Of a DNA stretch of 64,000 bases, positions 52,471 through 60,511 are shown one piece after another. The notes below the pieces were generated by a model that was given only the letters and a program-made list of their open reading frames with translations, was not told the DNA's origin and ran no database searches. Made by a program: the position numbers and the translations under genes. Every line of letters starts with the position of its first letter. Positions within the stretch are counted from its first letter, which is position 1. Source of the DNA: Desulfocapsa sp. (GTDB taxonomy: Bacteria; Desulfobacterota; Desulfobulbia; Desulfobulbales; Desulfocapsaceae); contig VMSP01000025.1 of assembly GCA_013792135.1 (NCBI GenBank), forward strand, positions 1-64,000, in the 5' to 3' direction.

Positions 52471-53463
52471 ATGTCTATCACCTTGAGACAATTGGAAATA
52501 TTTATTGCAGTAGCAGAGACTGCCCAGGTTACCAAAGCGAGCAAAAAATTGTTTGTGACCCAATCGGCTGTGAGTATGGCACTGGCTGAACTTGAAAATC
52601 AACTTGCCGGGGCCCTATTTGATCGTCATGGCCGCAGTCTGTTGTTAAATGAGCGGGGACGCTATCTTTTACCCCTTGCCAAGGAGATTGTCTGTCAGGT
52701 TGGTAATGTGGAGAGTATCATGTCCGAGAAGAATGACGAGCTTACCGGGCATATTAATATCGTGGCCAGTACCACCATTGGTGACTATCTCCTCCCTTAT
52801 TTGATTGGTGCCTTCAAACGGATGCATGCTCATGTGGGTATTAACATGCTTGTTCATCATACCTGTTATGCTGAAACCCTTATTCAGGAGGGGAAGGCGA
52901 ATATCGGTTTTGTTGAAGGCCCGGTAAAATCCCTCGATACTATTATTCGTCCGTGGTTTAAAGATGAGCTGGTGATCCTGGTTGGTCCTGGCGATCCCCT
53001 TGCTGGTAATGAAATCTTTGATGTGAAGACAGATTTCAAAAATACCCGTTGGATTATGCGCGAAGAGGGATCAGGGACGGTTGCTATATTTCGTGAAAAG
53101 ATGAAGGCCTATCTTGATCAGATTTCTGTGATTATGGAGATGGGCCATCCTGAGGCAATTAAGCGGGCTGTTGAATCAGGAGTAGGCATTGCCTGTCTTT
53201 CTTCGTTGACGGTGTGTCGAGAAGTTGAACATGGTTGGTTGAAAAGTCTGAAGGTGGAAGGGGTTGACATGCATCGACAGCTGCAGATAATTTCCCGAAA
53301 AGGTCAGGTTATGAGTGATGCCCTGGCCGAGTTTCTCGCCTTTTGTGATGTGATGTCCACCTGTAGTGCCAGCAGGGCCTGTCTCTCTTCGCCATGGAAA
53401 CTCCAGTCTTTGCTGGCAAAACAATCCTTGTTGAGCAAACAGTTGTTGAGCTTAAAGAAATAA
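52471..53463 (+). CDS. LysR family transcriptional regulator
   Basis: 330 residues. The N-terminal winged helix is MSITLRQLEIFIAVAETAQV with KLFVTQSAVSMALAELE as recognition region. The C-terminal effector domain (INIVASTTIGDYLLPYLIGA onward) resembles the CysB/CysL and RbcR group. The last 35 residues (after AEFLAFCD) are Ser/Leu-rich and unlike LysR ends; a coding-looking small frame overlaps there. Divergent from nuoA, so nuo is a possible target, though unproven. Confidence 0.9.
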   Translation: MSITLRQLEIFIAVAETAQVTKASKKLFVTQSAVSMALAELENQLAGALFDRHGRSLLLNERGRYLLPLAKEIVCQVGNVESIMSEKNDELTGHINIVASTTIGDYLLPYLIGAFKRMHAHVGINMLVHHTCYAETLIQEGKANIGFVEGPVKSLDTIIRPWFKDELVILVGPGDPLAGNEIFDVKTDFKNTRWIMREEGSGTVAIFREKMKAYLDQISVIMEMGHPEAIKRAVESGVGIACLSSLTVCREVEHGWLKSLKVEGVDMHRQLQIISRKGQVMSDALAEFLAFCDVMSTCSASRACLSSPWKLQSLLAKQSLLSKQLLSLKK

Positions 53464-53519
53464 TCGCCCGGCTGGAGAGATTGCAGGCAGAAGGGGTAGA
53501 TGGACAGATTTATTTGTGA
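53394..53519 (+). CDS. Possible small protein overlapping the LysR 3' end
   Basis: From ATG 53394 the frame encodes 41 residues: METPVFAGKTILVEQTVVEL followed by KEIIARLERLQAEG. This amphipathic, helix-prone sequence reads more like protein than the odd LysR tail in the other frame. It overlaps the LysR gene by 70 bases and ends just before the terminator. No clear ribosome-binding site. It could alternatively be the natural end of a neighbouring gene after a frameshift. Confidence 0.3.
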   Translation: METPVFAGKTILVEQTVVELKEIIARLERLQAEGVDGQIYL

Positions 53520-53523
53520 AGGG

Positions 53524-53565
53524 AAAAAACCGGTTGCAGATGAGTAATTCTGCAACCGGTTTTTG
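53524..53565. terminator. Bidirectional intrinsic terminator between LysR gene and aminotransferase
   Basis: AAACCGGTTGCAG (53527-53539) and CTGCAACCGGTTT (53550-53562) form a 13-pair stem with a 10-base loop. A-run before and T-run after suit both converging genes. Confidence 0.88.
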
Positions 53566-53579
53566 TTTGTGTTTACGTA

Positions 53580-54791
53580 TTATCCTTCCAGGCTGGCTAG
53601 TGCATTTTTGATTCTTCCCATTCCATCTTTAATGATATCCATGGAGGTGGCAAAGGAGAAGCGGACAAAGTCGTCGGCCCCGAAGGCGGCACCAGGTACA
53701 GAGGCTACTTTTGCCTCGTCGAGGAAGTAGTCGGCCAGATCCACTGAATTGTTAATGACCTTGCCGTTGAATTTTTTTCCAAAATATGTGGAGAAATTGG
53801 GGAAGACATAGAAGGCCCCTTTGGGATTGACGCAACTTACCCCTTCGATTGAGCGCAGGTCTTCAACAAAAAAGTCCCGTCTGGGAAGAAATGCCTTGAG
53901 CATGGTTTTCGGAAAATCCTGGGGGCCGGTGATCGCGGCAAGTGCGGCTTTCTGGGAAATGGATGAGGGGTTGGATGTTGATTGACCCTGGATTTTGTTC
54001 ATGGCCGCTATGATATGTTTCGGGCCGGCAGTCCAGCCGATCCGCCATCCTGTCATGGCAAAGGATTTTGAGACTCCGTTCAGAATCAGGGTTTGCTCCT
54101 TTAATCTGTCGTCCACCTCCAGAATATGAGGAAGCTCGGTGTCCATATAGGTGATGGTGTCATAGATGTCATCAGTTATGATCAGCCAGCCGTTTTCCAA
54201 GGCCATTTTGGCAATGGCCTGTAGGGCCTCAATTGAAAAAACTGAGCCCGTGGGGTTGGAGGGCGAGTTGATAATGATGGCCCGTGTTTTGCTGGTGGCA
54301 TATTTATGGAGAATTTCCGGGTTGAGGTCAAAATCATCCTGTTCCAGAAGAGGTACCAGAACCGGGGTGCCGCCAGCCAGTTGTACCATGGGTGGATAGG
54401 AGACCCAGTAGGGAGTGGGAATAAGAACCTCATCTCCGGGATTTATTACTGCCTGAAACATGTTGTAGAGGCCATGCTTCCCACCGCAGGCGACTTGGAT
54501 CTCCTCCATCGCATAGGAGAGTCCTTTGTCTATCTTTATGCGTTGGCAGATGGCTTCACGTAATTCTGGCATGCCGGGAACGGCGGTATATCTTGTGAAT
54601 CCCTCATCGATGGCTTTTTTCCCTGCTTCACAGACATGGGGCGGGGTGTCAAAGTCGGGTTCACCGACGCTGAAATTAAGGATGTCAGCGCCTGCAGCCT
54701 TCAGTGCCTTGGCCTTTGCATTTACAGCAAGGGTTGGAGATGGCTTGATATTGATAACTCTGTCTGCCAGGGTGATGATTGGAGAGCTCAT
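53580..54791 (-). CDS. Aspartate aminotransferase-type class I/II aminotransferase
   Basis: 403 residues, PLP-dependent. Core motifs: NFSVGEPDFDTPPHV, GGKHGLYNMFQA, INSPSNPTGSV, ITDDIYD and the PLP lysine in GVSKSFAMTGWRIGW. This matches the thermostable-type (AspB, subgroup Ib) aspartate transaminases. Substrate range may include prephenate or other amino acids. About 140 bases before the truA stop on the same strand; probably its own unit. Confidence 0.92.
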   Translation of the reverse strand: MSSPIITLADRVINIKPSPTLAVNAKAKALKAAGADILNFSVGEPDFDTPPHVCEAGKKAIDEGFTRYTAVPGMPELREAICQRIKIDKGLSYAMEEIQVACGGKHGLYNMFQAVINPGDEVLIPTPYWVSYPPMVQLAGGTPVLVPLLEQDDFDLNPEILHKYATSKTRAIIINSPSNPTGSVFSIEALQAIAKMALENGWLIITDDIYDTITYMDTELPHILEVDDRLKEQTLILNGVSKSFAMTGWRIGWTAGPKHIIAAMNKIQGQSTSNPSSISQKAALAAITGPQDFPKTMLKAFLPRRDFFVEDLRSIEGVSCVNPKGAFYVFPNFSTYFGKKFNGKVINNSVDLADYFLDEAKVASVPGAAFGADDFVRFSFATSMDIIKDGMGRIKNALASLEG

Positions 54792-54930
54792 TTTAGGATC
54801 CTGTTGAAAAAAGAGTAGTGAAGGGTAAGTCTGTAAAAGCAGTTAAGGATATTTTTAAAATTCATTTTTATTCCTGTACCTGTTTCATTTCCTTTTGGCA
54901 ACAGGAAAAAATGGAAAGTGAACTCGTTGG

Positions 54931-55686
54931 TCAGTAGAAAATTTTTTCCAGAACGAGTCCATGGGCAGGAGCCGTGGGGCCTGCCGTGCTTCTGTTTCTG
55001 GCCTGAAGTGTCTCTTCGAATTCCAGAACAGTGCGCCTGCCTTTTCCTGCCTCCAGTAATGTGCCAACCAGATTACGGACCATGTGCCGTAAGAAACCAT
55101 CGGCGGTGAATTGAAAATGATACGTTTCCGGAGAGACTTTGGTGAAAGTTGCTTGTGACAGCGTACGAACTGATCCGCGGCGACTTGGTGCCTTGAGGTC
55201 GCGGGAACCTGATGCCTCAAAGCTTGCAAAATCGTGGGTTCCTCTCATCTTTTCAAGGCAGAGTTCGATTCTCTCCTGGTGAGAGATGTCCGGTGTATGC
55301 ACAGAATAGAGGCGTTGTGTGGGGAGTTGGATTGGCCCGGTAAACAGTGAGTAGGTATATGTCTTGGCCTTGGCAGAGAAGCGGGAATGAAAATCATGGT
55401 CTTCTTCGCAACTATCCAGGATGCGGATGGATCGTGGCAGCAGGCCATTAAGTCCTCTGATGAAGGTCGGGCAGGAAATGGCGGCTTCGGTGTGGAAATT
55501 GGCGACCATTTCCTTGGCATGAACACCCGCATCTGTCCTGCCGGCACCGTACAGAGAGACTGGATTATTGATTATGATCTGGAGGCACCGTTCAATTTCC
55601 CCTTGGATGGTGATGGCATTTTTTTGTTTCTGCCAACCACTATAATCGGTTCCATCATAGGCGATGGTGAGTCTTATGTTGCGCAT
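54931..55686 (-). CDS. truA: tRNA pseudouridine(38-40) synthase
   Basis: Modifies the anticodon stem of many tRNAs. From ATG 55686 (RNIRLTIAYDGTDYSGWQKQ) it has 251 residues. The catalytic Asp is in GAGRTDAGVHA; RHMVRNLVGTLLEAGKGRR is the C-terminal signature. The open frame continues to 55794, but the added residues overlap argC and are not conserved. Located 64 bases after argC. Confidence 0.94.
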   Translation of the reverse strand: MRNIRLTIAYDGTDYSGWQKQKNAITIQGEIERCLQIIINNPVSLYGAGRTDAGVHAKEMVANFHTEAAISCPTFIRGLNGLLPRSIRILDSCEEDHDFHSRFSAKAKTYTYSLFTGPIQLPTQRLYSVHTPDISHQERIELCLEKMRGTHDFASFEASGSRDLKAPSRRGSVRTLSQATFTKVSPETYHFQFTADGFLRHMVRNLVGTLLEAGKGRRTVLEFEETLQARNRSTAGPTAPAHGLVLEKIFY

Positions 55687-55750
55687 GGCAGGGTATGATG
55701 CCAATTGAACAGAAGGGAATAAAAGACATTCCCGGCCGTCATCTGGATTT

Positions 55751-56791
55751 TTATGGGAAAAAAGGCGCGGACTCAAGTCCGGCGGTTTCGGCAAAGCCGC
55801 ACATCAGATTCATGTTCTGTATGGCCTGCCCGGCAGCGCCTTTGACAATATTGTCAATGGTGGACAAAATGATGATTCGACCGGTTCGAGTGTCGATTTT
55901 GAAGCCAATGTCACAGAAATTGGATCCACGCACATACTGGGTGGCTGGAAAGGTGTTTTCTGGCAGGACTCGGACAAAGGGCTCTTGTGAGTACATCTTC
56001 TCATACAGTTGGGTGATATCGGTTTGTTGAACTTCTGGTTTCAGATGGGCGTAAATGGTGCTTAAGATTCCCCGTGAGATTGGCAGCAGGTGTGGAGTAA
56101 AAGAAATTCGCACCGGTTCTTGCAGAAAGGTATTGATCTCCTGTTCTATTTCAGGAGTATGGCGATGGGTGCCACCAACCTTATAGGCACGGAAGCCATC
56201 TGCCACTTCGCAGAAGAGTGAACCCACCTGGGCTGCGCGGCCTGCCCCTGATGTTCCTGATTTTGAATCGGCGATAATTGAGCGTGGATCAATGACGCCT
56301 GCCTTCAAGAGAGGGGCCAGCGCTAAAATGATTGAGGTTGGATAGCAGCCAGGATTGGCGATGAGTCTACTTGTGCGAATTTGCTCCCGATAGAGCTCGG
56401 GCAGGCCGTATACCGCTTCTGTGAGCAGATCGGCTGCACTGTGTTTTTGGTACCATTCCTCGTAAACTGTTACATCGCGCAGTCTGAAATCTGCTGAAAG
56501 ATCCACCACTTTTTTCCCGGCTGCCAGAAGATGCGGGACAATGTCCATGGCTGTTTTGTGTGGTACCGCGGTGAAAAAGAAATCTGCCCTGGCGCATAGT
56601 TCTTCAGTGCTGAGGTTCTCGCAGATAAGATGAGTTTTTTTACGCAGGTTGGGAAAAACCTGGGCCAGAGCTTGGCCTGCATATTGTCGTGAAGTGGCTG
56701 CGGTAAGAGTTACATCTGGGTGGTTGCAGAGAATCCTGGCCAGTTCAACTCCTGTGTAACCCGAGGCACCGATGATTGCGACATTTAGCAT
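55751..56791 (-). CDS. argC: N-acetyl-gamma-glutamyl-phosphate reductase
   Basis: Third step of arginine synthesis. About 346 residues from ATG 56791 (LNVAIIGASGYTGVELARIL). The catalytic Cys is in IANPGCYPTSIILALAPLL and the His in VGGTHRHTPEIEQE. The other arg genes are not here. It is separated from rpsI upstream by a strong terminator and is probably transcribed with truA. Confidence 0.95.
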   Translation of the reverse strand: MLNVAIIGASGYTGVELARILCNHPDVTLTAATSRQYAGQALAQVFPNLRKKTHLICENLSTEELCARADFFFTAVPHKTAMDIVPHLLAAGKKVVDLSADFRLRDVTVYEEWYQKHSAADLLTEAVYGLPELYREQIRTSRLIANPGCYPTSIILALAPLLKAGVIDPRSIIADSKSGTSGAGRAAQVGSLFCEVADGFRAYKVGGTHRHTPEIEQEINTFLQEPVRISFTPHLLPISRGILSTIYAHLKPEVQQTDITQLYEKMYSQEPFVRVLPENTFPATQYVRGSNFCDIGFKIDTRTGRIIILSTIDNIVKGAAGQAIQNMNLMCGFAETAGLESAPFFP

Positions 56792-56810
56792 GATGGACAC
56801 CTGATAGAAT

Positions 56811-56848
56811 AAAAAAAGGGAATAACAGAATTTCTGTTATTCCCTTTG
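56811..56848 (-). terminator. Intrinsic terminator after rpsI
   Basis: On the minus strand a 15-pair stem (AAAGGGAATAACAGA at 56815-56829 and its complement at 56833-56847) ends in TTTTTTTATT. It closes the rplM-rpsI operon. Confidence 0.92.
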
Positions 56849-56925
56849 ATAAACCTATTTTCTTTTTCGTTGCACTTCCTGCAAGTTTTAAGCAAGAAAG
56901 AAGGAACGAGTCTGAAAGAAAGGAA

Positions 56926-57318
56926 TTAACGTTTAGAAAACTGGAACTTGGCGCGTGCACCTTTCTGACCATATTTTTTCCGCTCTTTCATACGAGGGTC
57001 GCGGGTCAAGAGGCCTGATTTCTTAAGAGGTAATCTGTTGTCTGGATTAACATGAAGGAGTGCCCTGGAAATTCCATGGGTCAAGGCCTCAACCTGTGCA
57101 GACTTGCCGCCACCTTTCAGGGTGGCTATAACGTCATATCCTTCAGCGTTATCAGTTACCTGGAAGGGTTTTGCTATCTTGTAGGTCTGGAATGTGCCAC
57201 CAAAATAATCATCCGCGTTCATGGTGTTCACAATAACCTTGCCACTGCCTGGGGTGATCCATACTCTGGCCACTGCTGTTTTTCTTTTCCCTGTGGCATA
57301 AAAACGATTTTGTACCAT
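56926..57318 (-). CDS. rpsI: 30S ribosomal protein S9
   Basis: 130 residues. FYATGKRKTAVARVWITPGS starts the conserved core, and the C-terminal KYGQKGARAKFQFSKR is the S9 tail that reaches the P-site tRNA. Paired with rplM 21 bases upstream, as in most bacteria. Confidence 0.97.
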   Translation of the reverse strand: MVQNRFYATGKRKTAVARVWITPGSGKVIVNTMNADDYFGGTFQTYKIAKPFQVTDNAEGYDVIATLKGGGKSAQVEALTHGISRALLHVNPDNRLPLKKSGLLTRDPRMKERKKYGQKGARAKFQFSKR

Positions 57319-57339
57319 GCTTACTTTCTCCGCGAAATA

Positions 57340-57768
57340 TTAAATATTTAATTCAGCAGGCAGCTGAGCTGCATGTGGATGCTCATTGCCAACATAAACT
57401 TTAAGTTTCTTCAACTGTTGAGCCCCTAGTTTGTTTCTTGGAAGCATTCCCTTCACAGCCTTTATAATGAGATCTGTTGGGTGAACTTCCATCAACTTCT
57501 TGGCACTTCTTTCTTTGATTCCGCCGATGTAACCTGTGTGACGGTAATACTTCTTGTCGTCCCATTTCTTACCGGTCAGTTGAATCTTGTCGGCATTGGT
57601 GACGACAATGAAGTCACCGTTGTCGATAAAGGTGGAAAAGGTTGGTTTGTGTTTTCCACGCAACCGGGATGCAATTTCTGATGCCAAGCGGCCAAGAACC
57701 TTGCCTTCGGCATTGACGACATACCATTTCTTTTCGATCTCATTGACCGGAGCCAGATAGGTTTTCAT
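57340..57768 (-). CDS. rplM: 50S ribosomal protein L13
   Basis: 142 residues from ATG 57768 (MKTYLAPVNEIEKKWYVVNA). GKVLGRLASEIASRLRGKHK and VKGMLPRNKLGAQQLKKLKV are characteristic. The frame continues upstream through the tRNA gene, so the longer version is rejected. Position after tRNA-Gly and a hairpin leaves the promoter near or inside that region. Confidence 0.97.
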   Translation of the reverse strand: MKTYLAPVNEIEKKWYVVNAEGKVLGRLASEIASRLRGKHKPTFSTFIDNGDFIVVTNADKIQLTGKKWDDKKYYRHTGYIGGIKERSAKKLMEVHPTDLIIKAVKGMLPRNKLGAQQLKKLKVYVGNEHPHAAQLPAELNI

Positions 57769-57802
57769 GGTGTTCCTCAAGATGCTGATTAATGCAATGA
57801 AT

Positions 57803-57833
57803 AAAAAAAGGTTCGAACTGTGTCGAACCTTTT
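57803..57833 (-). terminator. Intrinsic terminator or leader attenuator between tRNA-Gly and rplM
   Basis: On the minus strand AAAGGTTCGA (57832-57823) pairs with TCGAACCTTT (57816-57807) and runs into a T-stretch at 57809-57803. It may end the tRNA transcript. Its position 35 bases before the rplM start also allows a role in attenuating rplM. Confidence 0.75.
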
Positions 57834-57845
57834 CGAATCTCTTAA

Positions 57846-57920
<75 letters not shown>

Positions 57921-58189
57921 TCATTATCTGTAAAGTAAAACGAAGCTACTTTAACAAACCTGTGGTTCCTTTGTCAATAAAAAATAGTTATATTTTGTTT
58001 TGGCATTGTTAAAAAAAATGGGAGAGATAAAAAAGAGATGGCCCTCTGTAAAGGATATATGATATAAATAAATTAATTGTTCAGACATGAGTTTGCAAGC
58101 AGTAGCTACTAAGGAGCTGAAGGTTCCTGGAAGATGTGCTGTTCTTGTTTTTTTATTCTGAAGTTGTAGTTATTTTTTAAGGAAAATGT

Positions 58190-58789
58190 ATGGATGCACT
58201 TGAACAGCGCAGTGGTGAAGTGAAGCGTGTTACCCGTGAAACTGATATTCAGCTCACATTGCTGCTTGACGGCACGGGTATTACCAGAATTGATACTTCG
58301 GTCCCGTTTCTCAATCACATGTTAACCCTTTTTGCCGTTCATGGTTTTTTCGATCTTGAAATCACAGCGACAGGTGATATCGAGATTGATGATCATCATA
58401 CAGTGGAAGATATTGGGATCTCTTTGGGACAAGCCTTTGCCAAGGCCTTGGGAGATAAAAGCGGCATAAATCGGTATGGTCTGAGCTATCTGCCCATGGA
58501 TGAGGCCTTGGTGCGTGTTGTGGTTGATATCTCTAATCGACCCTTTCTCCACTATGTCGCCGCAGTCCCTGAGCAGAAGGTCGGGAATTTTGACACTGCC
58601 CTGGTCCTTGAATTTATGCGAGCATTTTCGCAACATGCCGGGGTGACCTTGCATATTGATCTCCTGCATGGTGAAAATAGTCACCATATTTTAGAGGCGA
58701 TTTTCAAGGGCTTGGCTCGGGCAATGGATCAGGCCACCGGCGTAAATCGTTTAGTGACTGGAACCTTGTCTTCAAAAGGTCTATTGTAA
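58190..58789 (+). CDS. hisB: Imidazoleglycerol-phosphate dehydratase
   Basis: Histidine biosynthesis, manganese-dependent. 199 residues from ATG 58190. Metal motifs DDHHTVEDIGI (first half) and SHHILEAIFKGLARAM (second half) reflect the internal duplication. It is the monofunctional form without the phosphatase domain. No his neighbours here; hisD begins at 63800. Confidence 0.96.
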   Translation: MDALEQRSGEVKRVTRETDIQLTLLLDGTGITRIDTSVPFLNHMLTLFAVHGFFDLEITATGDIEIDDHHTVEDIGISLGQAFAKALGDKSGINRYGLSYLPMDEALVRVVVDISNRPFLHYVAAVPEQKVGNFDTALVLEFMRAFSQHAGVTLHIDLLHGENSHHILEAIFKGLARAMDQATGVNRLVTGTLSSKGLL

Positions 58790-58839
58790 GATATTTCATT
58801 GGGGTTCTTTGGGATTTGGTATGTCCCTGTAAATTTTAA

Positions 58840-59487
58840 ATGAGGTCATTTGTGAAAAATATAACCAGTATTTTAATTGTGGCGCTTTTTTGTTCTCTCT
58901 TTTTTTCAGCTTGCTCTGGGAAAATGGGTGATCAAACAGAAGAGAAGGCGGTAACTCTGCAGCCCCTTACAGGTATTGTAGTGATGCCGACAGTGATAAC
59001 GAAAGAGGCCTTGGGAGCAATGGGCAAAGGGAGTTCTGCCCTTGATATGGGGGCGGGATTTATTGATGGGGTGATAGCCTCTGAACTGGGGAAAAATGAT
59101 AAAGTTCACATTGTGACTGAGAGGCAACTGGACGCCTTGCCCACTGATGCTGCTGGAGGTCGTCTGGCGCAGATGAAGGCCCTTGGTGCCAAATTGGATT
59201 CCAACGCGGTTCTTGATATCACGGTAACCCGTTTTCATGAGCGGGATGGAAGTGATCTGTCGGTGAACTCTCCTGCCTCTGCCGCTTTTCAAATGGTTCT
59301 CACCCATGTGGACAGTGGCATGGTTCTCTGGGCCGCCTCTTTTGATGAGACCCAGGAGGCCTTGTCAAGTAATCTGCTCTCCCTTGGCAAGGCTAGAAAC
59401 CGGGGTTTTAAATGGATTACGGTGGAAGAACTAGTTAGTCAAGGGGTGAAGGAACGTCTGGCTGACTGTCCTTATTTGCAGCAATAA
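58840..59487 (+). CDS. Outer-membrane-type lipoprotein of unknown function
   Basis: 215 residues. The signal peptide ends in lipobox LFFSAC (Cys25). The mature part begins after a polar linker with GIVVMPTVITKEALGAMGKG and contains RLAQMKALGAKLDSNAVLDI and FHERDGSDLSV. This alternating layout resembles the CsgG/FlgO/TolB-N type of lipoproteins that form alpha/beta folds, but I cannot name a family with confidence. It is probably anchored in the outer membrane. Followed by a strong terminator. Confidence 0.75.
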   Translation: MRSFVKNITSILIVALFCSLFFSACSGKMGDQTEEKAVTLQPLTGIVVMPTVITKEALGAMGKGSSALDMGAGFIDGVIASELGKNDKVHIVTERQLDALPTDAAGGRLAQMKALGAKLDSNAVLDITVTRFHERDGSDLSVNSPASAAFQMVLTHVDSGMVLWAASFDETQEALSSNLLSLGKARNRGFKWITVEELVSQGVKERLADCPYLQQ

Positions 59488-59520
59488 GAAAGCTGGTTGT
59501 GGTGTTCCCGTGCTATGGTT

Positions 59521-59560
59521 GCCTGCTGGTTTGCTTGAAGCAAACCAGCAGGCATTTTTT
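59521..59560 (+). terminator. Intrinsic terminator after the lipoprotein gene
   Basis: GCCTGCTGGTTTGCTT (59521-59536) pairs with AAGCAAACCAGCAGGC (59538-59553), then ATTTTTTATT. A long, very stable stem. Confidence 0.92.
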
Positions 59561-59576
59561 ATTGTAAGCTGTTGTT

Positions 59577-59780
59577 TCAAAAAAATCGTAACAGTGAAGT
59601 ATCGTGACCGGCAGTCGCTCTTCCTCCAAACCTCCAGGGCACTTCCTTTGTGGCGGTCACTCCTGCGCCGTCTTTGGCACCCATGACAGTGGGCCATGCA
59701 CGGCCTGCGTAAGGAGCTGTAACGAAATGGTTGGAAATGTAGTAGTATCAAAACGGCGATGGTTTTTTTGTAACAGCTCC
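59577..59780. repeat. Repeat-like region with palindromic copy E and a coding-like remnant
   Basis: 59711-59780 starts AAGGAGCTGTAACGAAATGG and ends TTTGTAACAGCTCC, matching the AAGGAGC...GTAAC / GTAAC...GCTCC ends of copy A. Left of it, on the minus strand, a start-less frame of about 55 residues reads APYAGRAWPTVMGAKDGAG, then TATKEVPWRFGGRATAGHDT, ending at 59577. This looks protein-like but has no start. The whole piece may be a transposed repeat. Confidence 0.45.
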
Positions 59781-59782
59781 CA

Positions 59783-60511
59783 ATGAGATCAGAGACGGTT
59801 CTTTCCAGACAGGTCAACAGGCGTATTGGCCAAGCCATGCAGACTTATTCCATGCTCAGCCATGGTGATTCTGTACTGGTGGCCGTGTCCGGTGGGGTGG
59901 ATAGTCTGGTGTTGGCCTGGCTGCTGCAGATGTGGTTGCAGAAGGCGCCCATCAGCTACACCCTGCGGGTTGTCCATATTGATATGGGGTTTCGGGGACA
60001 GGGGAAGTCAGGTGCCAATCCGGTTGCAGAAATCCGCGAACAACTTAACCGGTTCGGGATTTCTTTGCTGGTTGAACAGGCCAGGGTGATGGATGAGGCT
60101 GAGCGGAACTGCTTTTTCTGCGCCCGGCAGCGTCGTCATCAGCTGTTTAATCTGGCAAGAGAGTATGGGTGTAACAAGATCGCTTTTGGTCATCATAAGG
60201 ATGATCTCATTGAAACGCTTTTCCTGAACATGCTCTATAGTGGCAATCTTTCAACCATGGTGCCGAAGCAGGACCTTTTTGATGGCAGGCTGTCCCTTAT
60301 TCGCCCTCTGGCCTATATTGAAAAACATGAGGTGCAGAAGATTGCCATAACCCTTGGTCTTGCACCGATTGATAATCTTTGCCCACTGGCAGGGAACACA
60401 CGGCGTGATCAGGTGCGCAAGGTGTTGCAGGCCCTTTATGACCAAGACCCTGATGTCAAGGCTTCGATTTTTGCCTCCATGGCCAATGTACGGGAAGGCT
60501 ACCTGCTATGA
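59783..60511 (+). CDS. TtcA-like PP-loop ATPase (tRNA thiolation type)
   Basis: 242 residues of the tRNA 2-thiocytidine synthase (TtcA) superfamily. PP-loop SGGVDS is at 36-41. C110-x2-C113 (NCFFCARQRRHQ) and a later Cys (DNLCPLAGNTRRDQVRK) match the iron-sulfur ligands of TtcA. GHHKDDLIETLFLNMLYSG is a conserved block. Likely role: sulfur insertion at C32 of tRNAs, though other PP-loop functions exist. The ATG at 59783 lies 2 bases after repeat E with no Shine-Dalgarno sequence; ATG 59834 would cut into the conserved start. Overlaps the next gene by 4 bases. Confidence 0.85.
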   Translation: MRSETVLSRQVNRRIGQAMQTYSMLSHGDSVLVAVSGGVDSLVLAWLLQMWLQKAPISYTLRVVHIDMGFRGQGKSGANPVAEIREQLNRFGISLLVEQARVMDEAERNCFFCARQRRHQLFNLAREYGCNKIAFGHHKDDLIETLFLNMLYSGNLSTMVPKQDLFDGRLSLIRPLAYIEKHEVQKIAITLGLAPIDNLCPLAGNTRRDQVRKVLQALYDQDPDVKASIFASMANVREGYLL

